Shown here piece after piece: positions 46,901 through 55,223 of a DNA stretch of 64,000 bases. Position 1 is the stretch's first letter, and each line of letters begins with the position of its first letter. The notes beneath the pieces are model-generated. The model made no database searches. It saw only the letters and a list, made by a program, of their open reading frames with translations, and had not been told where the DNA came from. The stretch is from an uncultured Parabacteroides sp. (GTDB taxonomy: Bacteria > Bacteroidota > Bacteroidia > Bacteroidales > Tannerellaceae), in contig CALUZV010000010.1 of NCBI GenBank assembly GCA_944325345.1, forward strand, positions 1-64,000. The letters run 5' to 3'. A program made the translations under genes and the position numbers.

Positions 46901-48461
46901 TTCGCCTCCTCCTCACCACGACATCTATTCCATCGAGGACTTGGCTCAGCTTATCTTCGACCTGAAGAATGCCAACCCAAATGCGGCTATCAGCGTCAAG
47001 TTGGTAGCAGAAAGCGGTGTGGGTACTATCGCCGCCGGCGTTGCCAAAGCCAAGGCCGACCTTATCGTCATTTCGGGGTCCGAAGGGGGAACGGGAGCCA
47101 GCCCGGCTTCAAGTATGCGATTTGCGGGTATCTCGCCCGAAATCGGTTTGAGCGAGGCACAACAAACGCTGGTGAAGAACGGCTTGCGTGGCTATGTCCG
47201 CCTACAAGTGGACGGTCAGCTGAAAACCGGTCGCGACATCATTCTCATGTCGTTGCTCGGTGCCGAGGAGTTTGGTTTCGGTACGCTGCTGCTCATCGTC
47301 TTGGGCTGTGTCATGATGCGTAAATGCAATTTGAACACGTGCCCGCTCGGTGTTACGACCCAGAATCCGGAACTTCGCCGTCATTTCATGGGTTCGTACC
47401 AGTACCTCGTTAATTATTTCACCTTCCTCGCCGAAGAAGTCCGGGAGTATCTGGCAGAAATGGGATACACGAAACTGGACGACATTGTGGGCCATTCCGA
47501 ACTGATTATCCGCAAACCGGTCGCCGAGGGTAGCAAGGCGGCTATGCTCGACTTCCGCAACTTGCTCTTCAAGGAAAACTCGAAATCTCCGCTTCACCAT
47601 ATCGCGGGACAATCGCACGACCTCGACAGCATTCTCGACAGACAGATTATCCGCTCCGCCCAGCGTGCCGTGGAGGAACAGGAAGAGGTGAATCTCGATT
47701 ACGCCATCAAGAACACCGACCGCGCCGTCGGTACGATGCTCAGCGGCCTGATTGCCTCGAAATACGGAGAAGAGGGCTTGCCTGATTCTACCATCAATAT
47801 CAAATTCAAGGGCAGTGCCGGGCAGAGTTTCGGCGCATTCCTCGTGAAGGGCGTGAACTTCAAGCTCGAAGGGGAGACAAACGACTACTTCGCCAAGGGA
47901 CTTAGCGGCGGACGAATCGCCATCCAGCCGCCAGTCCGGAGCAACTTCAGTGCCGAAGACAATACCATAGCCGGCAATACCGGTTTGTACGGCGCTACCT
48001 CCGGAGAACTCTATATCAATGGAAAGGTGGGCGAACGCTTCGCTGTCCGCAACTCCGGCGCGATAGCCGTTGTCGAAGGGGCAGGCGACCACTGCTGCGA
48101 ATACATGACAGGCGGTCGGGTTGTCATCCTGGGAGAGACCGGCCGGAACTTCGCGGCGGGTATGAGTGGCGGCGTCGCCTACGTCTGGGACAAGCATCAC
48201 AACTTCGATTACTTCTGCAATATGGACATGGTTGAGATTAACCTCGTCGAGGATAGTGCCGCACGCAAGGAACTGCACGAGCTGATTCGCCAGCACTACC
48301 TCTACACCGGCTCGAAGCTGGCTCGCCAGATGCTCGACGACTGGCCGCGCTACGTGGAGGATTTCATCCAAATCGTGCCTATCGAGTATAAGCGTGTCTT
48401 ACAGGAAGAACAGGTCAAGAAATTGCAACAGAAGATTGCGGATATGCAACGGGATTATTGA
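43983..48461 (+). CDS. gltB: Glutamate synthase large subunit
   Basis: 1492 residues from MENGLYN at 43983. An in-frame ATG at 43956 adds nine residues, but the family usually begins close to EHDACGVGM; the nucleophile Cys15 follows a short propeptide. Domains: N-terminal glutamine amidotransferase (EHDACGVG, RHRGAEGADNKSGDGAG), central linker, FMN-binding synthase barrel (GEGGQLPGFKV; VISGSEGGTGASP), the 3Fe-4S site CVMMRKCNLNTC, and the C-terminal GXGXG beta-helix (GGRVVILGETGRNFAAGMSGG). It makes two glutamates from glutamine and 2-oxoglutarate with GltD, which follows after palindrome array I. Confidence 0.97.
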   Translation: MENGLYNTSYEHDACGVGMAVNIHGNKSHELVDNALKVLENMRHRGAEGADNKSGDGAGILLQIPHEFILLQGIPVPEKGKYGTGIVFLPKDNERQQDILSIMIEEIEREGLLLMHLRNVPTNPACLGETALASEPDIKQMFVTGVTDEQVPTFERTLYIIRKRIERRVNDKDFYICSLSSRTIIYKGMLSSLQLRQYFPDLINKYFTSGLALVHSRFSTNTFPTWSLAQPFRLLAHNGEINTIRGNRGWMQARESVLSSEAIGNIKDISPIVQPDMSDSASLDNVFEFFVMSGLSLPHALTLLVPESFNDKNPISEDLKAFYEYYSILMEPWDGPAALLFSDGRYAGGMLDRNGLRPARYTITKNDMMLVASEVGVMDFDPSEIAEKGRLQPGKILLIDTQEGKIYYDGEIKEQLAAEHPYRQWLSSNRIQLEKLKSGRKVENAIPNLTRHELMFGFGAEDIDNTIIPMCIHGQEPTAAMGNDTPLAVLSDRPQLLFNYFRQQFAQVTNPAIDSIRESLVMSLTEYIGRVGSGILNPDASNCKMVRLPHPILNNTQLDILCNIRYKGFNTVKLPMLFECAKGEDGLRTALDQLCKEAARSVDEGYNYIILSDRDIDETHAAIPSLLAVSAVHHYLISVGKRVQTALIVESGEIREPMHAALLLGYGASALCPYMVFAVLDDLVKRKKVQENYETAEKNYINAMKKALLKIMAKMGISTIRSYRGAKIFEAVGLSESLLKAYFGTETSTIGGIGLETIARDAIAMHNEGFAKDTPTDFLPNVGLFHYRKDGIRHAWNPETIATLQLATRTGDYRKYKEFTKLVDNKADAIFIRDFFDFKRAAAPIDIDKVEPISAIVKHFVAGAMSFGALSKEAHEAICLAMNELGTRSNTGEGGEDNERFHAHVNGISLSSKIKQVASGRFGVTTEYLVNAEEIQIKVAQGAKPGEGGQLPGFKVDEVIAKTRHSIPGISLISPPPHHDIYSIEDLAQLIFDLKNANPNAAISVKLVAESGVGTIAAGVAKAKADLIVISGSEGGTGASPASSMRFAGISPEIGLSEAQQTLVKNGLRGYVRLQVDGQLKTGRDIILMSLLGAEEFGFGTLLLIVLGCVMMRKCNLNTCPLGVTTQNPELRRHFMGSYQYLVNYFTFLAEEVREYLAEMGYTKLDDIVGHSELIIRKPVAEGSKAAMLDFRNLLFKENSKSPLHHIAGQSHDLDSILDRQIIRSAQRAVEEQEEVNLDYAIKNTDRAVGTMLSGLIASKYGEEGLPDSTINIKFKGSAGQSFGAFLVKGVNFKLEGETNDYFAKGLSGGRIAIQPPVRSNFSAEDNTIAGNTGLYGATSGELYINGKVGERFAVRNSGAIAVVEGAGDHCCEYMTGGRVVILGETGRNFAAGMSGGVAYVWDKHHNFDYFCNMDMVEINLVEDSAARKELHELIRQHYLYTGSKLARQMLDDWPRYVEDFIQIVPIEYKRVLQEEQVKKLQQKIADMQRDY

Positions 48462-48481
48462 CCTTTAAAAATTACCCGCGC

Positions 48482-48612
48482 GTGTAGCTGAAACTACACC
48501 GGCGGGCAGCTGGAACTACCCGGGCGGGTAGCTGGAACTACCCAGGCGGGTAGCCAAACTTACCCAGCTGGGTAGCTCCAGCCGCCCAGCTGGGTAGCCG
48601 CAACTACCCAAC
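48482..48612. repeat. Palindrome array I: 22-bp period, 6 units, between gltB and gltD
   Basis: AGC occurs at 48486, 48508, 48530, 48552, 48574 and 48596, exactly 22 bp apart, within GGGTAGC-N5-CTACCC dyads. It fills the gap between the two subunit genes of one enzyme, so it is presumably transcribed as a hairpin run and may set the gltB:gltD ratio. Confidence 0.92.
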
Positions 48613-48678
48613 TGGATTTTTAAAACCGGCCGGTCGGCGGTCGGATAAATAAGAATTAAAAACAAATAAACAACCATC

Positions 48679-50025
48679 ATGGGAGATTATAAAGCTTTTC
48701 TGACAATACATCGCAAAGAGGCGGGATACCGCCCCGTGCACGACCGAATACATGATTTCGGCGAAGTGGAACAAACACTTAATTCGGGCGACCGCCGCCA
48801 GCAGGCCTCGCGCTGCATGGACTGCGGCGTGCCGTTCTGCCACTGGGCTTGTCCGCTGGGCAACAAGCCGCCGGAGTGGAACGATGCGCTCTACCGGGGG
48901 GATTGGGAGTTGGCCTACCGCCTGCTGAATTCGACAAACGACTTTCCGGAATTTACGGGCCGCGTCTGTCCCGCCTTGTGCGAGAAGGCCTGCGTGCTGA
49001 ATCTTACGGTACACGAGCCGACTACCAACCGCGAAGACGAGGCCGCCATCACCGAACATGCTTTCGAGGAGAACTATGTCCGTATCGCCCACCCCGAGCG
49101 CAATGGGAAAAGCGTCGCCGTGATTGGCTCGGGTCCCGCCGGACTGGTGGCAGCCAACCGATTGAATCTGCTGGGATATACCGTAACTCTTTTCGATAAA
49201 AACGAGGATGCCGGAGGCTTGCTCCGCTATGGTATCCCCAACTTCAAGCTCAACAAGGCGGTCATCGATCGCCGCATGGAGGTCCTGCGTGCCGAGGGAA
49301 TCCGGTTTAAGTTCAACACAAACATCGACCTGACGACTCTGCCCGAAGGGTTTGATGCCTACGTCGTCGCAACCGGTACCCCGGAGGCACGCGACCTCCC
49401 TGTCCCGGGACGCGACCTAAAGGGAGTGTATTTCGCCCTTGATATGCTGGCGCAACAGAACCGCGTGCTGGCGGGATGCGAGTTCAAACGCGACGAACTG
49501 GTCAGCGCGCGTGGCAAAGATGTACTTGTTATTGGCGGTGGCGACACGGGGAGCGACTGTATCGGTACGGCTCACCGGCAAGGCTGCCGCAGCGTAACGC
49601 AAATCGAAATCATGCCGAAGCCGGTCGAAGGTCCCGACGACCCGCAACATCCTTGGCCCGAATGGCCGCACACGCTCAAGACGACCTCGAGCCACGAAGA
49701 GGGTTGCGTCCGTCGCTGGAACATGAACACCTTGCGCTTCATCGGAAAAGACGGCAAGGTTACGGGCGCTGAGGTGCAGGAAATTGTCTGGAGACCGAAT
49801 CCGGATGGCGGACGGCCTCTCATGGAACCGGTTGGCAAGCCGGAGGTCATCAAGGCTGAAATTGTCCTCCTGGCGATGGGCTTCCTGAAACCTGAACTGC
49901 CGAAGTTCGCACCGAATGTCTTCGTCGCAGGCGATGCTGCGCTCGGTGCCTCGCTCGTAGTCCGTGCGATGGCAAGCGGACAGGACGTCGCTCATCGAGT
50001 AGATAAGTATTTATCTGGGAAATAG
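48679..50025 (+). CDS. gltD: Glutamate synthase small subunit
   Basis: 448 residues, a little shorter than the E. coli protein. The N-terminal domain has Cys-rich 4Fe-4S ligands (CMDCGVPFCHWACP, then GRVCPALCEKACV). It is followed by FAD and NADPH Rossmann domains (GSGPAGLVAANRL near 145; VIGGGDTGSDCIG near 280). It transfers electrons from NAD(P)H to GltB. Array I stands upstream and an ATCCGCGT-type palindrome follows. Confidence 0.96.
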   Translation: MGDYKAFLTIHRKEAGYRPVHDRIHDFGEVEQTLNSGDRRQQASRCMDCGVPFCHWACPLGNKPPEWNDALYRGDWELAYRLLNSTNDFPEFTGRVCPALCEKACVLNLTVHEPTTNREDEAAITEHAFEENYVRIAHPERNGKSVAVIGSGPAGLVAANRLNLLGYTVTLFDKNEDAGGLLRYGIPNFKLNKAVIDRRMEVLRAEGIRFKFNTNIDLTTLPEGFDAYVVATGTPEARDLPVPGRDLKGVYFALDMLAQQNRVLAGCEFKRDELVSARGKDVLVIGGGDTGSDCIGTAHRQGCRSVTQIEIMPKPVEGPDDPQHPWPEWPHTLKTTSSHEEGCVRRWNMNTLRFIGKDGKVTGAEVQEIVWRPNPDGGRPLMEPVGKPEVIKAEIVLLAMGFLKPELPKFAPNVFVAGDAALGASLVVRAMASGQDVAHRVDKYLSGK

Positions 50026-50038
50026 TCTCATAATATTT

Positions 50039-50115
50039 GACGCGGATTACGCGGAACGTGCGGATTCGGACAGGCACTCTCTCTGAATCCGCAGGCTCCG
50101 TATCCGCGTTTCTTT
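50039..50115. repeat. ATCCGCGT-type palindromic repeat after gltD
   Basis: GACGCGGATTACGCGGA faces TCCGTATCCGCGT across a loop, followed by TTTCTTTTTAT. It starts 14 bases after the gltD stop and probably terminates transcription. Confidence 0.85.
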
Positions 50116-50190
50116 TTATCTTAAATGTGCGATTGACTCTGCCTACCTAAGTTTTATGCGAACCCATGGTGTTTATTTCGCCGGAATCTC

Positions 50191-50198
50191 TATCTTTG
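50191..50198 (+). promoter_or_regulatory. -7 box for the hydrolase gene
   Basis: TATCTTTG, 27 bases before the ATG at 50226. An ATG at 50221 is followed at once by a stop, so 50226 is the start. Confidence 0.6.
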
Positions 50199-50225
50199 CC
50201 CATGCAGACTTAGTGATAAAATGAC

Positions 50226-51212
50226 ATGAAACACCTTATTTCCCTCTTATTCCTCAGCCTCTTCGCACCCGTCTCGGCGCAATACACTCCCGACTTGCTG
50301 GGCGACGGCTACGAAGCGCGCACCTTCCAGATGCCCGACGATTACGAGGGCCGCGTGGTTTGTACCTTGGTCCGGAAGACGCTCGACCGCAATGACACGC
50401 ACCGCGCCATCCTCTACGTCCACGGCTACAACGATTACTTCTTTCAATCCCAGTTGGGCGACAGTTGCCTGGCCCACGGCTATAACTTCTACGCCCTCGA
50501 CCTCCGCAAGTACGGACGCTCGCTCCTCTCCCATCAGGATGCTTTCTTCTGCAAAGACTTGACGGAATACTTCGCGGATATCGACACCGCTCTCGTCGCC
50601 ATCCACGCGGAGGGGAACCGCGAGGTCGTCCTCATGGCCCACTCGACCGGCGGCTTGATTACCTCCTATTACCTCAGCCAGCGCCCGCCGGAGACTGCCT
50701 CCGCCCTGATACTGAACAGTCCTTTCCTCGACTGGAACTTCGGTTGGTTCATGGAGAACATCGTGCTTCCTGCCGTCTCCGCGACCGGCCGCCTCTTCCC
50801 CGAACTCACCGTGCAGAACGCGAACACCTCGTCCTACGCCCGGAGCTTGCTGAAGGTATTCAAGGGAGAATGGATGTTCAACACCGACTGGAAGATGCCC
50901 AACGGCCACCCGAAGCGCGCCGGCTGGATTCGAGCTATCCATGAGGCACAAAACTATGTGCAGAAGAAAGCCAACATTCCCTGCCCCGTCCTTGTCCTCT
51001 CCTCCGACCGTTCGTATCCCGAATCGGCTGCCTGGCATGACGAATACCTAATTTCAGACATCGTGCTAGACGTCAATGACATCCAGCATTACGGCGCACG
51101 TTTGGGAGAAAAGGTCGTCTGCCGCCAAATCCCCTGCGGGATGCACGACTTGATCCTCTCGAGAAAGGAAGCGCGGGACGAAACCTATAGGGTGATATTT
51201 GAGTTTTTATAG
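50226..51212 (+). CDS. Exported alpha/beta hydrolase (lysophospholipase-like)
   Basis: 328 residues with a signal peptide (MKHLISLLFLSLFAPVSAQ). Oxyanion motif HGYND (66-70) and nucleophile Ser140 in LMAHSTGG fit the Hydrolase_4/monoglyceride-lipase group; a late Asp in the VLSSDRSYPES stretch and His in CGMHDLI complete the triad. The product is probably periplasmic and acts on a lipid or acyl ester. Its own promoter and lack of operon partners give no further clue. Confidence 0.85.
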   Translation: MKHLISLLFLSLFAPVSAQYTPDLLGDGYEARTFQMPDDYEGRVVCTLVRKTLDRNDTHRAILYVHGYNDYFFQSQLGDSCLAHGYNFYALDLRKYGRSLLSHQDAFFCKDLTEYFADIDTALVAIHAEGNREVVLMAHSTGGLITSYYLSQRPPETASALILNSPFLDWNFGWFMENIVLPAVSATGRLFPELTVQNANTSSYARSLLKVFKGEWMFNTDWKMPNGHPKRAGWIRAIHEAQNYVQKKANIPCPVLVLSSDRSYPESAAWHDEYLISDIVLDVNDIQHYGARLGEKVVCRQIPCGMHDLILSRKEARDETYRVIFEFL

Positions 51213-51280
51213 GGTTAAGAGAGCACAGCACAAAACCTTACCTTGTAAGAAGGCAATGCCTCCCGCGGACTTTCAGCCAT

Positions 51281-51315
51281 AAAAAAAGACCCACAAATCT
51301 ACGATTTATGAGTCT
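51281..51315 (-). terminator. Rho-independent terminator of the tRNA-Ser gene
   Basis: On the minus strand AGACTCATAAATC pairs with GATTTGTGGGTCT around GTA, followed by seven T (51281-51287), just after the tRNA 3' end. Confidence 0.85.
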
Positions 51316-51330
51316 TGCTTGTTAAGGATG

Positions 51331-51417
51331 CGGAAGCTGGGGGATTCGAACCCCCGGTACGGTAACCCGTACGGCAGTTTAGCAAACTGCTGGTTTCAGC
51401 CACTCACCCAAACTTCC
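51331..51417 (-). tRNA. tRNA-Ser (GCU anticodon)
   Basis: 87 nt on the minus strand. The acceptor arm is GGAAGUU with AGCUUCC and discriminator G. The anticodon arm holds UUUGCUAAA, i.e. anticodon GCU (bases 51381-51383) reading AGC/AGU. A long variable arm (CCGUACGG/CCGUACCG region) marks a class II serine tRNA, and the T arm is GGGGGUUCGAAUCCCCC. CCA is not encoded. It has a -7 box upstream and a terminator downstream. Confidence 0.95.
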
Positions 51418-51455
51418 TTGTGTATCGTATAGCTGAATTCTTTAGAATTGCGTTG

Positions 51456-51463
51456 CAAAGGTA
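51456..51463 (-). promoter_or_regulatory. -7 box for tRNA-Ser
   Basis: TACCTTTG on the minus strand, 38 bases before the tRNA 5' end. Confidence 0.6.
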
Positions 51464-51519
51464 GAAGTTATTTTTGAATAAACAAGCACTATGGTGGAGT
51501 TTCTTTGAAAAAAAGATAC

Positions 51520-51527
51520 TATTTTTG
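51520..51527 (+). promoter_or_regulatory. -7 box for mltG
   Basis: TATTTTTG, 28 bases before the ATG at 51556, divergent from the tRNA promoter. Confidence 0.55.
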
Positions 51528-51555
51528 CAGCGTTTTCTGATAATCAATAGATTAT

Positions 51556-52611
51556 ATGTTGAGTATAAATAAACTTTTCCCTTTGAAATATAGGATTGTA
51601 TATCTCGTGCTCGTGTTACTCTTGCTTGTCGGCGGGATAATGGGGGGCTACTTATATCGGATGATATATGCCCCGAATTTCTTGTCGGCGCAATCGTCCG
51701 TGCGGATTTATATTGACGATGAAGCTACGTTCGAAGATGTTTGCCAGTTGGTGAGTGATTCGGCAGGATGCAGGTCTTTGGCTTCCTTTCGTATATTGGC
51801 GGGGTGGATGAATTATCCGCAGCATGTGAAGAGCGGGTGTTACGCCATCGAAACGGGGATGAACAACCTCGAAGTCGTACGTATGTTGCGAAGCGGTCAT
51901 CAGACGGCCGTCCGCCTTACCTTTAATAATATAAGGACGAAGGGAGAATTAGCCGCCCGTTTGGACGAAGAGCTAATGCTTTCTGCCAAGGACTTGCTGA
52001 CTTATCTGAATGACTCAGCTTGGTGCGCCTCCGAGGGTTTCGATACAGCAACCATCAAAACCATGTTTATCCCCAATACGTATGAAGTCTATTGGAATAC
52101 TTCCGCCAAGGCTCTTCTCGCGAGAATGAAGCGGGAATACGACCGCTTCTGGAACGAATCACGTAGGGATAAGGCGCAGAAAATGGGTCTTTCTCCTATC
52201 GAAATATCCATTTTAGCCTCTATCGTCGAGGAAGAAACGGCTGCGGTGGACGAATATCCTCTGGTGGCCGGCTTATATATCAACCGCTTGAAGCGCGGGA
52301 TGCTCCTGCAAGCCGACCCGACCGTGAAGTACGCCGTGGGTGATTTCACGCTCCAGCGTATCCTCTACCGCCATCTGGAGGTGGATTCGCCTTATAACAC
52401 GTATAAATATGCAGGGCTTCCACCGGGACCGCTCCGCATTCCTTCCATCCGCGCCATCGACGGTGTGCTGAACTATACTCATCATAATTACCTTTATATG
52501 TGTGCCAAAGAAGACCTTTCCGGTCGGCACAACTTCGCCCGGACGCTTGCCGAGCATAGCCGCAATGCCCAGCGTTACCAGTCGGCGCTGAACCGTCTGC
52601 ATATCCGCTGA
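51556..52611 (+). CDS. mltG: Endolytic murein transglycosylase MltG
   Basis: 351 residues with one N-terminal TM helix (about 14-33), a LysM-like subdomain, and the YceG catalytic domain. The conserved [10 protein letters not shown] and the [10 protein letters not shown] motif are present; Glu225, at the position of the E. coli catalytic Glu, is followed by Glu226-Glu227. Later QADPTVKYA and [11 protein letters not shown] also match. The enzyme cuts nascent glycan strands and ends their elongation. It has its own promoter and is followed by argR. Confidence 0.94.
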   Translation: MLSINKLFPLKYRIVYLVLVLLLLVGGIMGGYLYRMIYAPNFLSAQSSVRIYIDDEATFEDVCQLVSDSAGCRSLASFRILAGWMNYPQHVKSGCYAIETGMNNLEVVRMLRSGHQTAVRLTFNNIRTKGELAARLDEELMLSAKDLLTYLNDSAWCASEGFDTATIKTMFIPNTYEVYWNTSAKALLARMKREYDRFWNESRRDKAQKMGLSPIEISILASIVEEETAAVDEYPLVAGLYINRLKRGMLLQADPTVKYAVGDFTLQRILYRHLEVDSPYNTYKYAGLPPGPLRIPSIRAIDGVLNYTHHNYLYMCAKEDLSGRHNFARTLAEHSRNAQRYQSALNRLHIR

Positions 52612-52639
52612 ATATTTTTGCATAAAAAACCGTCCAATC

Positions 52640-52653
52640 TGTATATTTATTCG
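52640..52653. promoter_or_regulatory. ARG-box-like operator upstream of argR promoter
   Basis: TGTATATTTATTCG resembles the E. coli ARG box TGAATwwwwATTCA with two mismatches, and is nearly the reverse complement of the site at 52683. It lies in the -33 region of the argR promoter. Confidence 0.5.
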
Positions 52654-52664
52654 GAATATAGTTG

Positions 52665-52672
52665 TACCTTTG
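52665..52672 (+). promoter_or_regulatory. -7 box for argR
   Basis: TACCTTTG, 28 bases before the ATG at 52700. It overlaps a TTG codon in the argR frame and so rules out a longer N-terminus. Confidence 0.65.
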
Positions 52673-52682
52673 CCGCGTTTTC

Positions 52683-52696
52683 TGAATAAATATACA
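52683..52696. promoter_or_regulatory. ARG-box-like operator downstream of argR promoter
   Basis: TGAATAAATATACA matches TGAATwwwwATTCA with one mismatch. It is in the transcribed leader just before the start codon, 43 bp centre-to-centre from the other site, so the pair brackets the -7 box. Autoregulation by ArgR is inferred. Confidence 0.55.
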
Positions 52697-52699
52697 AAT

Positions 52700-53143
52700 A
52701 TGACAACAAAGACGGAACGACTTAACGCGATATGCCGCATCTTGCAGGCGGCTGACATAAGCAGTCAGGAGGAGCTCTTGAAGCGGCTGAACCAAGAAGG
52801 TTTCAGCGTTACACAGGCTACGCTCTCCCGCGATATCCGCTCGCTCAAGGTTATCAAGGTGCATGGGGCAAACGGGAGCTACGCTTATAAGCTGCCTTCC
52901 CCGCAGGCGCCCGACATAACCAAGGACGAGGCTTTGAGGCCGGGCCGTATCGAGTTTTCAGGAAACCTGGCCGTTATCAAGACCCGTCCCGGCTATGCGA
53001 TGGGGCTCGCGTCGGACATCGACGACCAAGCTCCGCGCGAGATTCTCGGGACGATTGCCGGCGACGACACTATCCTCGTCATCCCCCGCGAAGGCTATGC
53101 CCGCGAGGACGTTGCCCTGGCGCTGGCCCATTTTATCAAATGA
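52700..53143 (+). CDS. argR: Arginine repressor ArgR
   Basis: 147 residues from the ATG at 52700; the longer frame begins in the promoter. The N-terminal winged helix-turn-helix has SQEELLKRL and [15 protein letters not shown] (the SR recognition helix). The C-terminal trimerisation and arginine-binding domain has [12 protein letters not shown], where the GDD motif contacts arginine. It should repress the cluster it heads when arginine is plentiful. Confidence 0.95.
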   Translation: MTTKTERLNAICRILQAADISSQEELLKRLNQEGFSVTQATLSRDIRSLKVIKVHGANGSYAYKLPSPQAPDITKDEALRPGRIEFSGNLAVIKTRPGYAMGLASDIDDQAPREILGTIAGDDTILVIPREGYAREDVALALAHFIK

Positions 53144-53173
53144 ATATAGGTTTTAAAATCGTTAGCATAACAA

Positions 53174-53824
53174 ATGACACAAGATTCGGATGAAATAGAC
53201 GTAATGGTGGCCGACGAAAGCCACGAGAAGTATGTGGATACCATCCTCCAGACTATCGAGGACGCCGCCAAGGTACGCGGCACTGGCATCGCCAAGCGCA
53301 CCCACGAGTATGTCGCCCAAAAGATGAAGGAGGGCAAAGTCATCATCGCCCTCAAAGGCGACGAGTTCGCCGGCTTTACCTACATCGAGTCTTGGGGCAA
53401 CAAGCAGTATGTCGCCACCAGCGGACTGATTGTCCCCGAGAAATTTCGCCACCTCGGTATCGCCAAGCGCGTCAAGCACGCCGCCTTCCAGTTGGCCCGC
53501 CTCCGCTGGCCGAAGGCTAAGCTGTTCAGTCTCACCTCGGGCAGCGCAGTGATGAAGATGAATACCGAGCTGGGCTATATGCCGGTAACCTTCGGAGACC
53601 TCACCGACGACGAGGCGTTCTGGAAAGGCTGCCAGGGCTGCATCAACCACGATGTCCTGGAGCGTACCGGCCGCCGCTATTGCATCTGCACGGCCATGTT
53701 GTTCGACCCCGCCGACCCGCGTTGCCTCATGCACGAGGAGCTCTTCGAGGTGTTGCACAAGCGGACAGAGCAAATCCGTACCGAGATGTACGAAAAGGCG
53801 AAGGAGCAGTACGCAAAGAAATGA
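53174..53824 (+). CDS. GNAT acetyltransferase in the arginine cluster, candidate N-acylglutamate synthase
   Basis: 216 residues with a GNAT fold: VIIALKGDEFAGFTYIE (strand 3-4), the pantetheine-binding SGLIVPEKFRHLGIAKRV loop, and a C-terminal Cys-rich segment (KGCQGCINHD; YCICTAM). It lies 30 bases after argR and before argG. Bacteroides makes arginine through N-succinylated intermediates and lacks the usual ArgA/ArgJ. From memory, the orthologous gene next to argR in B. thetaiotaomicron was linked to the first acylation step by mutant-fitness work; treat this as a lead. Domain assignment is secure, substrate is not. Confidence 0.8.
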   Translation: MTQDSDEIDVMVADESHEKYVDTILQTIEDAAKVRGTGIAKRTHEYVAQKMKEGKVIIALKGDEFAGFTYIESWGNKQYVATSGLIVPEKFRHLGIAKRVKHAAFQLARLRWPKAKLFSLTSGSAVMKMNTELGYMPVTFGDLTDDEAFWKGCQGCINHDVLERTGRRYCICTAMLFDPADPRCLMHEELFEVLHKRTEQIRTEMYEKAKEQYAKK

Positions 53825-53842
53825 GGGCGGGCGGCTGAGCGT

Positions 53843-53966
53843 GCCTGTCCTTACCACCTCACCGCGTCTGTCCTTACCACCTCACGAAGTCTGAGGTTAT
53901 AACCTCAAAGGCTTTGAGGTGGTAACCTCCAACACTTGGAGGTGGTAAGCTCCAACATTTGGAGAT
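53843..53966. repeat. Palindrome array J: 23-bp period, 5 units, in the arg cluster
   Basis: The CCTC (or GCTC) phase marker recurs every 23 bp from 53857 (ACCACCTCAC type) to 53949. Dyads are GAGGT-N4-ACCTC and CTCCAACA-N-TTGGAG types, with arms changing along the array. It fills the gap between the GNAT gene and argG, ending about 45 bases before the argG start. Confidence 0.9.
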
Positions 53967-54011
53967 AAAAAGAAAAGAAGAAGTATAACATATATCAAAC
54001 ACATCATTCTT

Positions 54012-55223
54012 ATGGAAGAAAAGAAGAAGAAAGTAGTGGTCGCATTCAGCGGCGGGCTGGACACCTCGTTCACGGTGATGTACCTGGCCAAGGAAAAAGG
54101 GTATGAAGTCTATGCTGCCTGTGCGAACACCGGCGGGTTCAGCGAGGCCCAGTTGAAACAAAATGAAGAAAACGCCTACAAGCTGGGCGCTGTGAAGTAC
54201 GTTACGCTCGACGTTACGCGGGAATATTATGAGAAGAGCCTCAAGTATATGGTTTTCGGCAACGTGTTGCGCAACGGGACGTATCCCATCTCGGTTAGCT
54301 CGGAGCGTATCTTCCAGGCGCTGGCGATTTCGCGCTACGCCAACGAGATTGGGGCCGACGCGATTGCACACGGCTCTACCGGGGCGGGCAACGATCAGGT
54401 GCGCTTCGATATGACGTTCCTCGTCATGTCGCCGGGCATCGAGATTATCACGCTGACGCGAGACATGGCGCTGAGCCGCGAATATGAAATCAACTACTTG
54501 CGCGAACATGGCTTTGTCGCCGACTTCGCGAAGCTGAAATACTCCTACAACGTCGGTATCTGGGGCACATCCATCTGCGGCGGAGAGATATTGGACTCTG
54601 CCCAGGGCCTTCCCGAGAGCGCATACCTGAAGCAGGTAACGAAAACCGGCAGCGAGCAGTTGAAGCTAGAATTCAAGAAGGGCGAGTTGTATGCCGTGAA
54701 CGGCGAGGTCTTCGAAGACAAGATTGCCGCCATCCAGAAGGTCGAGGAGATAGGTGCTGCCTACGGTATCGGCCGCGACATGCACGTCGGGGATACCATC
54801 ATCGGCATCAAGGGGCGCGTAGGTTTCGAGGCCGCTGCTCCGATGTTGATTATCGGCGCGCACCGCTTCTTGGAGAAATACACCCTGAGCAAGTGGCAAC
54901 AGTATTGGAAAGACCAGGTAGGAAACTGGTACGGCATGTTCCTCCACGAGAGCCAGTATCTCGAGCCGGTCATGCGTGATATCGAGGCGATGCTTGCGGA
55001 GTCGCAGCGGAACGTAAACGGCACGGTTATCCTCGAGCTTCGTCCTTACTGCTTCTCGACCGTCGGCGTGGATTCCGCAGACGACTTGGTGAAGAACAAG
55101 TTCGGCGAGTATGGCGAGATGCAGAAGGGCTGGACGGCGGACGACGCGAAGGGCTTCATCAAGGTGCTTTCGACTCCGCTCCGTGCTTATTATGCCAACC
55201 ATAAAGACGAGCTGGGCTTATGA
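54012..55223 (+). CDS. argG: Argininosuccinate synthase
   Basis: 403 residues. The ATP P-loop is AFSGGLDTS (11-19). HGSTGAGNDQVRFD, the AREYEIN-like SREYEINYL and the GIWGTSICGGEI region follow. It joins citrulline and aspartate with ATP to argininosuccinate. Its stop overlaps the argC start (ATGA at 55220), so the two genes are translationally coupled. Array J stands upstream. Confidence 0.96.
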   Translation: MEEKKKKVVVAFSGGLDTSFTVMYLAKEKGYEVYAACANTGGFSEAQLKQNEENAYKLGAVKYVTLDVTREYYEKSLKYMVFGNVLRNGTYPISVSSERIFQALAISRYANEIGADAIAHGSTGAGNDQVRFDMTFLVMSPGIEIITLTRDMALSREYEINYLREHGFVADFAKLKYSYNVGIWGTSICGGEILDSAQGLPESAYLKQVTKTGSEQLKLEFKKGELYAVNGEVFEDKIAAIQKVEEIGAAYGIGRDMHVGDTIIGIKGRVGFEAAAPMLIIGAHRFLEKYTLSKWQQYWKDQVGNWYGMFLHESQYLEPVMRDIEAMLAESQRNVNGTVILELRPYCFSTVGVDSADDLVKNKFGEYGEMQKGWTADDAKGFIKVLSTPLRAYYANHKDELGL

